Part shown: one piece after another, positions 44,462 through 52,591 of the stretch
How positions within the stretch are numbered: the first letter of the stretch is position 1
How the letters are laid out: each line of letters begins with the position of its first letter
Assembly (NCBI RefSeq): GCF_022354465.1
Contig: NZ_CP092361.1
Span: 434,001 to 498,000, forward strand
DNA: 64,000 bases
Source of the DNA: Wielerella bovis
GTDB lineage: Bacteria > Pseudomonadota > Gammaproteobacteria > Burkholderiales > Neisseriaceae
Direction of reading: 5' to 3'
Program-made: the position numbers and the translations under genes
The notes under the pieces: model-generated
The model's input: only the letters and a program-made list of their open reading frames with translations
The model's database searches: none
What the model was told of the DNA's origin: nothing

Positions 44462-46204
44462 TTATTTTTTCACCGCCAAACTCACAGTAAAAATCCCATC
44501 TTCATCAATCCATTGCTGGATTTTTTCAAAGCCCGCACGTTCTACTAATTGGTCCATTTCCTGCTGACTGCGGCGGCGCATTACCCAATCGGGGCTGCCT
44601 GCTTTGTGGCTGGTTAAACTACGCGCAATCATTTCCAATTGTGGGTGCCATGGCTGACCTGTGTAAATCAAATAACCGCCGCTTTCAATCGCATCGCCAA
44701 AACCGTATAAAGATTGCAGAATCAAATCGTTATCGGGAAATAATTCATGCAAACCTGATACGATGCCCAATGTGGGGCGCGGCGATAAATTTTGATAATT
44801 CGCGCGGTCGTAAGCATTGACTTCATCAAATGTGGCAATGTCTTGTAAACCGCGTTCGGCAATGAGTGCGCGACCTGCGGCAACATTAATCGGACTGTAA
44901 TCGCGCAAACGCACAGAATCGGGCAACGCATCGGCGGTCAGCGCGTCCAAAACATAGCGTCCGTGTCCTGATGCAATGTCCAAAATATGCAATGGTTTGT
45001 CGGCGGCGCGTAAATGGGCAAAGGCAGCCTGAATCGCGTGTCCAATATTGATTTTGCGCTGACGAATGCCGCGCCAACCAACGGCGTTGAGATAATATTT
45101 GTCCACCATTTTGCCAAATTCGTTTGTGCCTTGTGGCTGATTGCGGTACACATAATCCAAAGTGCTGCCTGAATCAAAACCTGTGTCGCGCCCGATGCGT
45201 AAGCCTTCGCTCCAATTTGCGCCTAATTGGGTCAGCCAGCGGCGTGCTGCCCAATATGCGCCACATGGATGGCAAATGGAAAGTGGCGTGGCAAGTTCAT
45301 CGGCTTCGCGGCGACTGTCGCTGTACAAATGGGATTGCGTTAAATCGGGGTGCACGAGTGGTGTGGCGAAACGTTCGCGGATAAAACGGCGCATATGCAC
45401 AAAGGCTTGTTCGCGGTTTTCTTCGCCCAATGTGTCGTGATAGAAACCTTGTAAAACATGGCGTTCTTTAATATGGCTGCCCAATTTGTTGTAAAACGCG
45501 TGTTGCGGTGCGTGATGCACGACCCAATCGCTGCCTGAAATCAATAATTGCACAGGCGTGATAATGGCTTGTGCATCGGCAACCACACGTTCGGCGGTGT
45601 CGTATAAACCCAGCAAAATACGCACGGAAATGGCTCGCGCAATCAGTGGGTCGTTGTTGTAGCTGTCTTGGCGTGCTTTGTTGTGGGTCAGATAATGTGC
45701 TTTGACGTAGCTATTGACAAAGAAATTGCCGCGTATTTTGTAGGCAAGGCGCAGGGCGGTGCGAGCAAATGGCGCATACAATTTCACTTTAAATGCGGGC
45801 GAAGCGAGTACGGCACAGCGAATTTTTGGCGCGTAATCGTGTAACCATGCGGATACCAATACCGCGCCCACGCTTTGAGCAATCACGGCGATGTTTTCCG
45901 CTGCAATATGGTATTCCTGTTGAATGTGTTGGATAAAAGTTTGCACATCGTTGATAGAGGTGCCAATGCTGGGACTGTCGCCGCGTTCCCCTGGGCTGCG
46001 ACCGTGTCCACGCGCGTCCCATGCGAAATACGCAAAATCGTCCAATCCTAATTCATCGGCGACAAACATCATGCGCTCGGAATGTTCGTGTCCGCGATGA
46101 AACAGCACAATCGCCTTGTCGGTGCTGCCGTCTTTGGCGGGACGATAGCGATAAAATAGAGATGTGCCATCGGCGGTGGTAAAGGTTTTTTCTTGTTCTT
46201 GCAT
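44462..46204 (-). CDS. Alpha/beta hydrolase - SAM methyltransferase fusion (YnbC-like)
   Basis: 580 residues. The N-terminal hydrolase (1-290) has IVLFHRGHEHSERM, AWDARGHGRSPGER and the nucleophile elbow VIAQSVGA, in which Ser follows Gln (A-Q-S-V-G). The C-terminal part (about 300-580) has a class I methyltransferase motif LHILDIASGHGRYVLDAL near 412-430 and an SGLHELFPDN region. The order and length match E. coli YnbC. Its usual partners (CDP-alcohol transferase and phosphatase) are not beside it. Lipid-related role inferred. Confidence 0.85.
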   Translation of the reverse strand: MQEQEKTFTTADGTSLFYRYRPAKDGSTDKAIVLFHRGHEHSERMMFVADELGLDDFAYFAWDARGHGRSPGERGDSPSIGTSINDVQTFIQHIQQEYHIAAENIAVIAQSVGAVLVSAWLHDYAPKIRCAVLASPAFKVKLYAPFARTALRLAYKIRGNFFVNSYVKAHYLTHNKARQDSYNNDPLIARAISVRILLGLYDTAERVVADAQAIITPVQLLISGSDWVVHHAPQHAFYNKLGSHIKERHVLQGFYHDTLGEENREQAFVHMRRFIRERFATPLVHPDLTQSHLYSDSRREADELATPLSICHPCGAYWAARRWLTQLGANWSEGLRIGRDTGFDSGSTLDYVYRNQPQGTNEFGKMVDKYYLNAVGWRGIRQRKINIGHAIQAAFAHLRAADKPLHILDIASGHGRYVLDALTADALPDSVRLRDYSPINVAAGRALIAERGLQDIATFDEVNAYDRANYQNLSPRPTLGIVSGLHELFPDNDLILQSLYGFGDAIESGGYLIYTGQPWHPQLEMIARSLTSHKAGSPDWVMRRRSQQEMDQLVERAGFEKIQQWIDEDGIFTVSLAVKK

Positions 46205-46227
46205 GATGCAGCTCCTTGTTGATGAGG

Positions 46228-46267
46228 CAGCCTGAAAAAATATTTGGTTTTTTTTCAGGCTGCCTTA
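46228..46267. repeat. DUS inverted pair
   Basis: GGCAGCCTGAAAA and TTTTCAGGCTGCC face each other across a T-rich spacer, upstream of the YnbC-like gene. It may terminate some transcript from the right or serve only as uptake DNA. Confidence 0.5.
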
Positions 46268-46372
46268 TTTAAGATGAAATGGCAGTTTACTGTGTTTTTT
46301 TTGTGTTTGACAAGATTTAGGAGCAAAATATAGTAATCTGCAACCAACGCTTTATTTAATAAAATCAATTAT

Positions 46373-46538
46373 AAGAACCTGTATTCACAATCTTAATAAC
46401 TTGCTTTTATCGCCACTTTATGCGCCTACTGCGTTAACTGTTCATGCCAATATGTTCAATATTGGCATGAAAAGTCGCCTTGTATCCGCAAAAATTGGCA
46501 ATACAATCAAGCAATCAATCTTATGAATACAGGTTCTT
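46373..46538. mobile_element. MITE candidate with 15-base inverted ends
   Basis: AAGAACCTGTATTCA (46373-46387) and its perfect complement (46524-46538) bound 166 bases with no coding frame. An internal perfect 11-pair palindrome with CATGCCAATAT arms lies at 46443-46469. It is flanked by AT-rich DNA with TA next to both ends. The source transposase family cannot be assigned here. Confidence 0.65.
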
Positions 46539-46760
46539 AATTTGTACACGGTGGTTGCTGTAGCTTTATCTCACTTTTGATTACATATACTTTGGTTTCA
46601 TAGGAACTTTATTCTAAAAGCTTTATTTTAAAATTGGAAAATAGTTATAATGTAAATCGTACTTTTGAAAATGGTACAAAACTATTTGAGAAACATTGGT
46701 TCGTTACCTTATCTTTATGATTAGTTAAGGGTGTCAGCGACATTATTAGGAATTCTTATC

Positions 46761-47003
46761 ATGAAAAAACAAATTTTTTTATTGAGTTCAGTTTTGTTAT
46801 TGAGTGCTTGTGTCAGCACGGTGCAATCTGCATTACAAGACACATCTCAAAATGTACAACGTGCAGATGAATACGTTACAAACAATCCTCATGTTGTAGA
46901 AGCAGCGGGTAAAGCTATCCAACAAACAGGAAGCCTTATCGGGGAAGGTATGAAAGTTACAGGTGAATTTTTCCAAGGTGTATTCCAACAGAAAGGTGAA
47001 TGA
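46761..47003 (+). CDS. Small lipoprotein
   Basis: 80 residues from ATG at 46761; an in-frame start at 46731 lacks a good site. Lipobox LLLSAC with Cys16. Mature part QDTSQNVQRADEYVTNNPHV then GSLIGEGMKVTGEFFQGVF, amphipathic helices. AGGA lies nine bases before the start. Function unknown; membrane-associated small lipoproteins of this type are often stress-linked, but that is a guess. Confidence 0.65.
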   Translation: MKKQIFLLSSVLLLSACVSTVQSALQDTSQNVQRADEYVTNNPHVVEAAGKAIQQTGSLIGEGMKVTGEFFQGVFQQKGE

Positions 47004-47129
47004 CCTTATTTACTACTGATAATTTTTAATAACTAATTAATTATTAATAATAAAAATAAAATACCATATTGAAAATATTATTATTCAAATGGTATTTTAT
47101 TTTTCAGGCTGCCCTATTTTATCTCCACT

Positions 47130-48197
47130 TTACCGCGTTTCTTGTTTACGAATTAAATATATCGCCCAAAATGCAAATGCAGCAGTCGGCAATACAGCAG
47201 ATAAAAACGCTGGTACACCATACAGTTGTGTCGTGAACCCAAATAATCTTCCTGTAAAGAAAAACAACAAACCCAAACAAATACCGCCAAACAATTTCAA
47301 ACCCATATTGCTGTGTCGCCCTGAATTAGGCGTGAATGCAAGTGCCACCAAAGACATGACCATTGTCGCAATCGGGTAAATCAGTTTATTCCACCATGCC
47401 ACATCATAGGCTTGTGTTTGCTGCTGATTATTTTTTAGATAACGGATATATTGTGTCAGCGCAGTAAACGACATTTGTTCAGGCTTAACTAACAGCACAT
47501 TAAGCAAATTCGTACCAATGTTACTTGCCCACTCGCGTTGTGGCATTTGCGCGACCGTTACATTATCCGCATGAAGCGTACTACTATGCGCATTGTGTAG
47601 CAACCATTTCCCATTTTGGACGATGGCTTTTTCAGCAGATATGGCTTCGGTCAGTTCAAAATTTGAATCATATTGCCAAATTTTCACACCCACCAATGTA
47701 TTATCAGGCAGCATAGAAGCCACATTTACCATGCTTTCAGGCTGCTTTATCCATACACCATCGCGTGCCGCAGCAATTTGTCCCGATTTAGCGGTGGCTT
47801 TGATTTCATCAGCGCGACGGCTAAATTGAGGCGCAAGAAATTCGCCCAACAAAATCGTCAGTACGGCAAAAATCGCGCTAAATTTTAAAATAATCACGAT
47901 GATGTCGCGTGTACTTAATCCACTGGTTTTGATGACGGCAAGTTCGCTATTAGATGAAAGTTGGCTTAACGCCAGCAAGCCACCAATCAATGTGGCAAGC
48001 GGCATCAATTGGTAAGCGCGCGCAGGCATTTGCATCACAATATATTGAAATGCTGTCATGCCCGTGTATGTGCCTTCACCAATATTGCCAATTTCGGACA
48101 ACAAATCAATAAAGCTATACAACGCGAGTATGGATAACAGCGCGTAACCCGACATGACAGCAAGGCGTTTGATGAGATAGCGTGTGAGAAGTTTCAT
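47130..48197 (-). CDS. lptG: LPS export permease LptG
   Basis: 355 residues. Membrane helices at the N-terminus (RLAVMSGYALLSILALYSFI), an AFQYIVMQMPARAYQLMPLA loop, a periplasmic domain in the middle, and three C-terminal helices (PIATMVMSLVALAFTP and KLFGGICLGLLFFFTGRLFG). It forms the inner-membrane LptB2FG exporter with LptF, which is upstream on the same strand but separated by two genes. Confidence 0.94.
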   Translation of the reverse strand: MKLLTRYLIKRLAVMSGYALLSILALYSFIDLLSEIGNIGEGTYTGMTAFQYIVMQMPARAYQLMPLATLIGGLLALSQLSSNSELAVIKTSGLSTRDIIVIILKFSAIFAVLTILLGEFLAPQFSRRADEIKATAKSGQIAAARDGVWIKQPESMVNVASMLPDNTLVGVKIWQYDSNFELTEAISAEKAIVQNGKWLLHNAHSSTLHADNVTVAQMPQREWASNIGTNLLNVLLVKPEQMSFTALTQYIRYLKNNQQQTQAYDVAWWNKLIYPIATMVMSLVALAFTPNSGRHSNMGLKLFGGICLGLLFFFTGRLFGFTTQLYGVPAFLSAVLPTAAFAFWAIYLIRKQETR

Positions 48198-48289
48198 ATT
48201 TTTCAGGCTGCCCCTGTGTTAGAAAAACTATTTTCAGGCTGCATTCTATCAATAGGCAGCCTGAAAATAGCGTATAAAATAGGTGTATT

Positions 48290-48363
48290 TATGGTCGTTT
48301 AAAATAGAAATTCAAACAAGACAACAGCGACCGCCTTGTCCTGATTTAAATTGAATCCACTAT
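48290..48363. mobile_element. Short Correia-like element (E)
   Basis: Left end TATGGTCGTTTAAAATAGAA resembles element A and right end ATTTAAATTGAATCCACTA resembles element B/C, with an inner deletion. About 74 bases. Confidence 0.6.
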
Positions 48364-48374
48364 ATTTTAAATGA

Positions 48375-48629
48375 CTAAAATTTATCCCAATTTTCGGGAC
48401 GTTGGTCGGCACTCAAAACAATCAAGCGCGTCCAAATAATGTCTATCAAAATCACGATGCCAGCCAATCCTGCTGCCCAATCTGCCCAAATATCCAAACG
48501 ATAGGCAACAGCAGCAATAACGGCTGCAATGATGCTGGCGCGTTTGCTGTGGCGCGTCATGTGCCAAATATAACGTTGTCGGTCGGCATCATCGCTGTTG
48601 TCCCACCAATCTTTAAAATGTTCCCACAT
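48375..48629 (-). CDS. Hypothetical small membrane protein
   Basis: 84 residues with an amphipathic start (MWEHFKDWWDNSDDADRQRY) and two probable membrane helices (ASIIAAVIAAVAY and AGIVILIDIIW). No domain recognised. GGAAAAAATC precedes the ATG. It lies between lptG and a lipoprotein gene. Likely real because its frame is kept by a plausible start and codon use, but function is unknown. Confidence 0.55.
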   Translation of the reverse strand: MWEHFKDWWDNSDDADRQRYIWHMTRHSKRASIIAAVIAAVAYRLDIWADWAAGLAGIVILIDIIWTRLIVLSADQRPENWDKF

Positions 48630-48688
48630 GATTTTTTCCTATTTTTCAGGCTGCATGGGTGTCTATATAGCAAAAAGGCAGTCTGAAA

Positions 48689-49297
48689 TTATTTTGCCGC
48701 AGCAACCACCGATGCGCTAGATGCCACCACCGCAGACGCACTCTCTGGCGCAGAAGCCATTTCCGCTTTCAACAATTCGCCCAAAGCCTGCAAGGCTTCT
48801 TCTTCCGCCACGCTGCTGTCAATTTCAGGTGCAGCAGGTTCGCTGGCTAATACTGCTTGCGCTTCGGGGCTACTGGCTTCAGCAGCGACAAAAAACGCCG
48901 CTGTTTGTTCAGCAATTTGCATATCGGCTTCATACGCACGGATTAATTTGTCGCGAATAGCGATGACTGGCGCTTGTGCCAACGGAAAATCTTTCAAACG
49001 CTGAATATGTGCTTGCACAAACTTAATTTCATCGCGTACCAATTTCGCCGCTTGTTCGCCTGTGGTATTTTCTTCAAATTGGTCTTGCAATTTTTCGGCA
49101 CGTTGATTGTTTTCCTGTTCAAATTGCGCCAATAAATTTGCCAAACCTTGCGCTTCTTCGCCTAATGTAGCAGGTTTAGTTGGTGTGGGTTTAGGAGCTG
49201 ATGCCGTTATTTCAGATGCTGCTTTTTCGGGTAGCATATTTTCTTCGCTACACGCGGCACACAATACAATCGTTAAACCCAATAATATTTTCTTCAT
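48689..49297 (-). CDS. Hypothetical lipoprotein
   Basis: 202 residues from ATG at 49297 (MKKILLGLTIVLCAAC, lipobox Cys16); an ATG at 49315 is also possible. The mature protein is Ala/Glu-rich and mostly helical, with QGLANLLAQFEQENNQRAEK and an Ala/Ser-rich tail. No domain recognised. It stands between lptF and lptG on the same strand, so a role in envelope assembly is possible but unproven. Confidence 0.65.
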   Translation of the reverse strand: MKKILLGLTIVLCAACSEENMLPEKAASEITASAPKPTPTKPATLGEEAQGLANLLAQFEQENNQRAEKLQDQFEENTTGEQAAKLVRDEIKFVQAHIQRLKDFPLAQAPVIAIRDKLIRAYEADMQIAEQTAAFFVAAEASSPEAQAVLASEPAAPEIDSSVAEEEALQALGELLKAEMASAPESASAVVASSASVVAAAK

Positions 49298-49317
49298 TTT
49301 TTGTTTATCTTTCATAA

Positions 49318-49349
49318 AAGGCAGCCTGAAACAGTTTTTTCAGGCTGCA
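49318..49349. terminator. DUS inverted pair upstream of the lipoprotein gene
   Basis: AGGCAGCCTGAAA and TTTTTCAGGCTGCAT pair across a short spacer. It could terminate lptF read-through on the minus strand before the lipoprotein gene. Confidence 0.4.
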
Positions 49350-49405
49350 TTCAAACATTATTCTTAATTAGGCAGCTTTACAGTACACGACAAAAAATGA
49401 TTTCC

Positions 49406-49476
49406 GTAGGTCGGGCATTTATGCCCGACATTGATGAATCACGGCGTATTGTGTCGGGCATGAATGCCCGACCTAC
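49406..49476. repeat. Palindromic GTCGGGCA repeat, third copy
   Basis: GTAGGTCGGGCATTTATG at the left and CATGAATGCCCGACCTAC at the right, enclosing short palindromes, as at 24971, 25141 and 56144. Confidence 0.75.
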
Positions 49477-49527
49477 AACTTCTACAACTTCAAAAATTGT
49501 CGTGCACAATAAGGCAGCCTGAAAACA

Positions 49528-50640
49528 TTATTTCACGCCAAACAATGCCGCCTTTAAACCCGACCAAAACGGTTTTGCAGGCATGGAGCGCATACGCATC
49601 AACACAATCGTACACGCAATAATCAATACATGCATCGGCAACAAACCTAACCAAAACGGAATTTTGCCATCTTCCACCGCATCACGCAGCAAAGTTAAAC
49701 CATTCTGATACAACAAGAAAAAACCAACCGCTACAAACACATGATAGGAATTACCCGAACGTGGGTTAAAATACGAAATCGGAATTGCCAACAAACTCAA
49801 CAAAATCACCGTCAAAGGCAATGAGACTCGCCACATCAATTCTGCTTGGTGTTGCGGATTATTGCTGCCAAATAATTTTTGCGTGGGAATGGTGCGGCGA
49901 TGGTCAATCGGATTGACAATTTTCGGTGTGGTATTGATGATTAAATCCAAACGTTCAAAAGAAATGCGACTGAAATCGCCACGTCCTGCTGTGCCGCTGT
50001 ACCGAATACCTTGTTTCAACACCAGCGTACGGCGATTATCGCTCAAATCAAACGTACCTTCTTTGGCAAAAATAACATTATCGTTGCCTGTTTTTTTATC
50101 TACTTCGCGGACAAACAGATTTTTCATCACGCCATTATCGGTATCAAAGGTTTCCACAAAATAAACGCGCTGGCTATTTTTGCCCAACTCGGCAAATGTG
50201 CCTTGCTCTACCAAAGAAAGATTTTGTTTTTGTTTCAAAATTTCGGCGTATTCACGGCTGCGTAATTCCGCCCAAGGCAACACAGCAAGCTGCATCGCTG
50301 CAACCAAAATTGCCAATGGCAGAGCAAATGTCAGCACAGGTTTTGCCCATTGGCGCAAACTCAAACCACTAGACAACCAAATTGCCATTTCGCTGTCACG
50401 CCAATAGCGGGTTAAAACGGTCAAAATGCTGATGTAGGCGGTTAATACAATCAACAATGGTGTCATGCCTACTGTCCAAAAACCAATTAATGCGACAACG
50501 GCATCCACCGCTACACGCCCATCGGCTGCGCGTCCGAGCATATTGATGCCTTGTGTAAACACAAGTATCGCCAGTACCACAAGGAAAATGGCAATGGCGG
50601 TAAACGTGGTTTCTTTAACGAATTGTTTTTGGTAAATCAT
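49528..50640 (-). CDS. lptF: LPS export permease LptF
   Basis: 370 residues. N-terminal MIYQKQFVKETTFTAIAIFL and GMTPLLIVLTAYISILTVL helices, a large periplasmic domain, and C-terminal SLPLTVILLSLLAIPISYFN and HVFVAVGFFLLYQNG helices match the LptF/YjgP family. It partners with LptG and LptB. A DUS pair lies upstream at 50684-50722. Confidence 0.93.
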   Translation of the reverse strand: MIYQKQFVKETTFTAIAIFLVVLAILVFTQGINMLGRAADGRVAVDAVVALIGFWTVGMTPLLIVLTAYISILTVLTRYWRDSEMAIWLSSGLSLRQWAKPVLTFALPLAILVAAMQLAVLPWAELRSREYAEILKQKQNLSLVEQGTFAELGKNSQRVYFVETFDTDNGVMKNLFVREVDKKTGNDNVIFAKEGTFDLSDNRRTLVLKQGIRYSGTAGRGDFSRISFERLDLIINTTPKIVNPIDHRRTIPTQKLFGSNNPQHQAELMWRVSLPLTVILLSLLAIPISYFNPRSGNSYHVFVAVGFFLLYQNGLTLLRDAVEDGKIPFWLGLLPMHVLIIACTIVLMRMRSMPAKPFWSGLKAALFGVK

Positions 50641-50683
50641 GGCGTGTGATGAGTTTTAATGTGGGGCGGATTTTAGCAGAAAT

Positions 50684-50722
50684 GCTTTCAGGCTGCCTAA
50701 TTGTCTGAGATAGGCAGCCTGA
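50684..50722 (-). terminator. DUS inverted pair after ctpA
   Basis: CTTTCAGGCTGCCTA and TAGGCAGCCTGAAAG make perfect 15-base arms, just past the ctpA stop at 50738. Confidence 0.65.
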
Positions 50723-50737
50723 AAGCATTTCTTTCAT

Positions 50738-52210
50738 CTATTTTTTCTTGTTTTCTACAGTTTTGTTATCAGTAGATTTGCTGGCAGCCAATCCCAAAGA
50801 TTTTTGCCATTCCGCTGGATTTTTCAACAAATCCAAAGCCTTGCGTAATTGCTCGTCTTTGCTTGGGTCGGGTTTGCGACGCGAAGACAAATCTTCATCT
50901 TTCGCTTTTTCTTTTGGCTCACTTGCCACTTTGGGTGTAGGTTCAGATGCGGCTGATGTAGCATGTTCCACCACGCCACCTTTCACATCTTCTTCGCCCA
51001 ATGGATTGCCAATGTGTCCGCCCAAATCGGCTTCACGGCTTTCAAACGTCCGATTTTTATCCGCCACTTCCACATCAGGCACAATACCCACCGCCTGAAT
51101 AGAACGGTCGTTTGGCGTGTAATACAAAGCAGTGGTGATTTTCACCGCACCACCGTTGGATACAGGAATCAGTGATTGCACCGAACCTTTACCAAAACTG
51201 CGCGTTCCCACAATCACGGCACGTTTGTGGTCTTGCAACGCGCCTGCCACAATTTCCGAAGCCGAAGCTGAACCTGAATTAATCAATACCGTAACAGGCA
51301 TGGTTTTGATTTCACTTGGTAAATTTTCTAATGGGTCAGTACCCGCCGCCAACAAATAATCTTCGGGACGCGCTTTGAGCAACATCGCTTGTTTATTATC
51401 ACGCCCTTTGGTACTGACTACCGTGTTTTCAGGCTGCAAAAATACTGCTGATACACCCACCGCGCCATTCAATAAGCCACCAGGGTCATCACGCAAATCC
51501 AACACCAAACCTTTGAGCGCAGTACCATTTTCTTTGGTCAAATTCAATACTGCATCTACCACACTTGGTACGGTTCGTTCTTGGAATTGGCTCACGCGCA
51601 CATAACCATAACCTTCTTCCAACAAATGTGAACGCACACTTTGCACCTTAATAATCGCGCGTGTCAAATTAACCACAATTGGTTTACCCGCATCTTTACG
51701 CGACAAAGTTAGCGTGATTTTTGTCCCTGGTTCACCGCGCATTAATTTCACCGCATCGCTTACCGTCATGCCACGCGTAGATTGCTCATTGATTTTCACA
51801 ATAAAATCGCCACTTTTTACCCCAGCGCGTTCCGCTGGCGTATCTTCAATCGGCGCAATCACTTTAATGAAACCATCTTCTTGTCCCACTTCCATGCCCA
51901 AGCCACCAAACTCACCTTTTGTGCTGGCTTTCATATCGTCATAACCTTTTTTGGTCATGTATTCCGAATGTGGGTCAAGCCCAGAAACCATACCTTTCAT
52001 CGCATTTTCCAGCAATTTTTCATCGGTTTCCTCGCTCACATAATTGGCTTTGATTTGAGCATACACTTCCGCCATCGTCCGCAAAGATTCAATCGGCAAA
52101 TTATTATTTTGTTTATCCGCAGCAAAACTCTGTGCGCCCATGCTCAACGCCACGCCAGTTAATGCACCCAAAGTATAAATAGAGATTTTTTTCCAAGTTT
52201 TATTGGACAT
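50738..52210 (-). CDS. ctpA: C-terminal processing peptidase (S41)
   Basis: 490 residues from ATG at 52210. Signal/anchor (ISIYTLGALTGVALSMGAQS) then a helical part, a PDZ domain (EFGGLGMEVGQEDGFIKVIA, GVKSGDFIVKINEQ) and the S41 catalytic region with VLINSGSASASEIVAGALQDH (catalytic Ser) and GTRSFGKGSVQ (catalytic Lys). The C-terminus is charged. It cleaves C-terminal ends of periplasmic proteins. Uptake sequences occur in the frame. Confidence 0.94.
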   Translation of the reverse strand: MSNKTWKKISIYTLGALTGVALSMGAQSFAADKQNNNLPIESLRTMAEVYAQIKANYVSEETDEKLLENAMKGMVSGLDPHSEYMTKKGYDDMKASTKGEFGGLGMEVGQEDGFIKVIAPIEDTPAERAGVKSGDFIVKINEQSTRGMTVSDAVKLMRGEPGTKITLTLSRKDAGKPIVVNLTRAIIKVQSVRSHLLEEGYGYVRVSQFQERTVPSVVDAVLNLTKENGTALKGLVLDLRDDPGGLLNGAVGVSAVFLQPENTVVSTKGRDNKQAMLLKARPEDYLLAAGTDPLENLPSEIKTMPVTVLINSGSASASEIVAGALQDHKRAVIVGTRSFGKGSVQSLIPVSNGGAVKITTALYYTPNDRSIQAVGIVPDVEVADKNRTFESREADLGGHIGNPLGEEDVKGGVVEHATSAASEPTPKVASEPKEKAKDEDLSSRRKPDPSKDEQLRKALDLLKNPAEWQKSLGLAASKSTDNKTVENKKK

Positions 52211-52591
52211 AATTATGCTTTCGTGTGGTGATACCCAGTTTTCAGGCTGCCTACAAAACAAAATGCAGCCTGAAAAAATAAATTTAAACGATAACGACAC
52301 ATTGTGTGCCAAAATTGAAGAAAACTCGTAAGGATAGGCGATGTTTGCCAATATGAAAAGCCCAATTTTTTAAATTGCTGAAAATTTTTGTTTATTTATC
52401 GCATTTAATTTATAAAACTTAGTTTTCAGGCTGCCTTTTTTTCTATATTTTCACAATTAAATTGAATCCACTATATTAAGTTGTTTCAATGAAAAATAAG
52501 ACAAAACCACAGCAAGCGTCATACAAATCGTACATAAGAAAGTGAGCAACGACTATAATCCCCTTATTCATACTATTTAGGCAGCCTGAAA
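52211..52591. other. Intergenic region between divergent ctpA and recC
   Basis: Has an uptake pair at about 52240-52276, a single uptake sequence near 52425 and a Correia-like right end near 52456-52476 (AATTGAATCCACTATA) followed by degenerate element sequence up to about 52560. Promoters for both genes must lie here; none was clearly recognised. No gene seen. Confidence 0.5.

Larger units (their letters stand above)
46205..46760. other. Intergenic region with the MITE and Correia-like debris
   Basis: Besides the MITE candidate, 46545-46570 resembles the middle of a Correia-like element (TACACGGTGGTTGCTGTAG). No gene is supported before the lipoprotein start at 46761. Confidence 0.5.
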
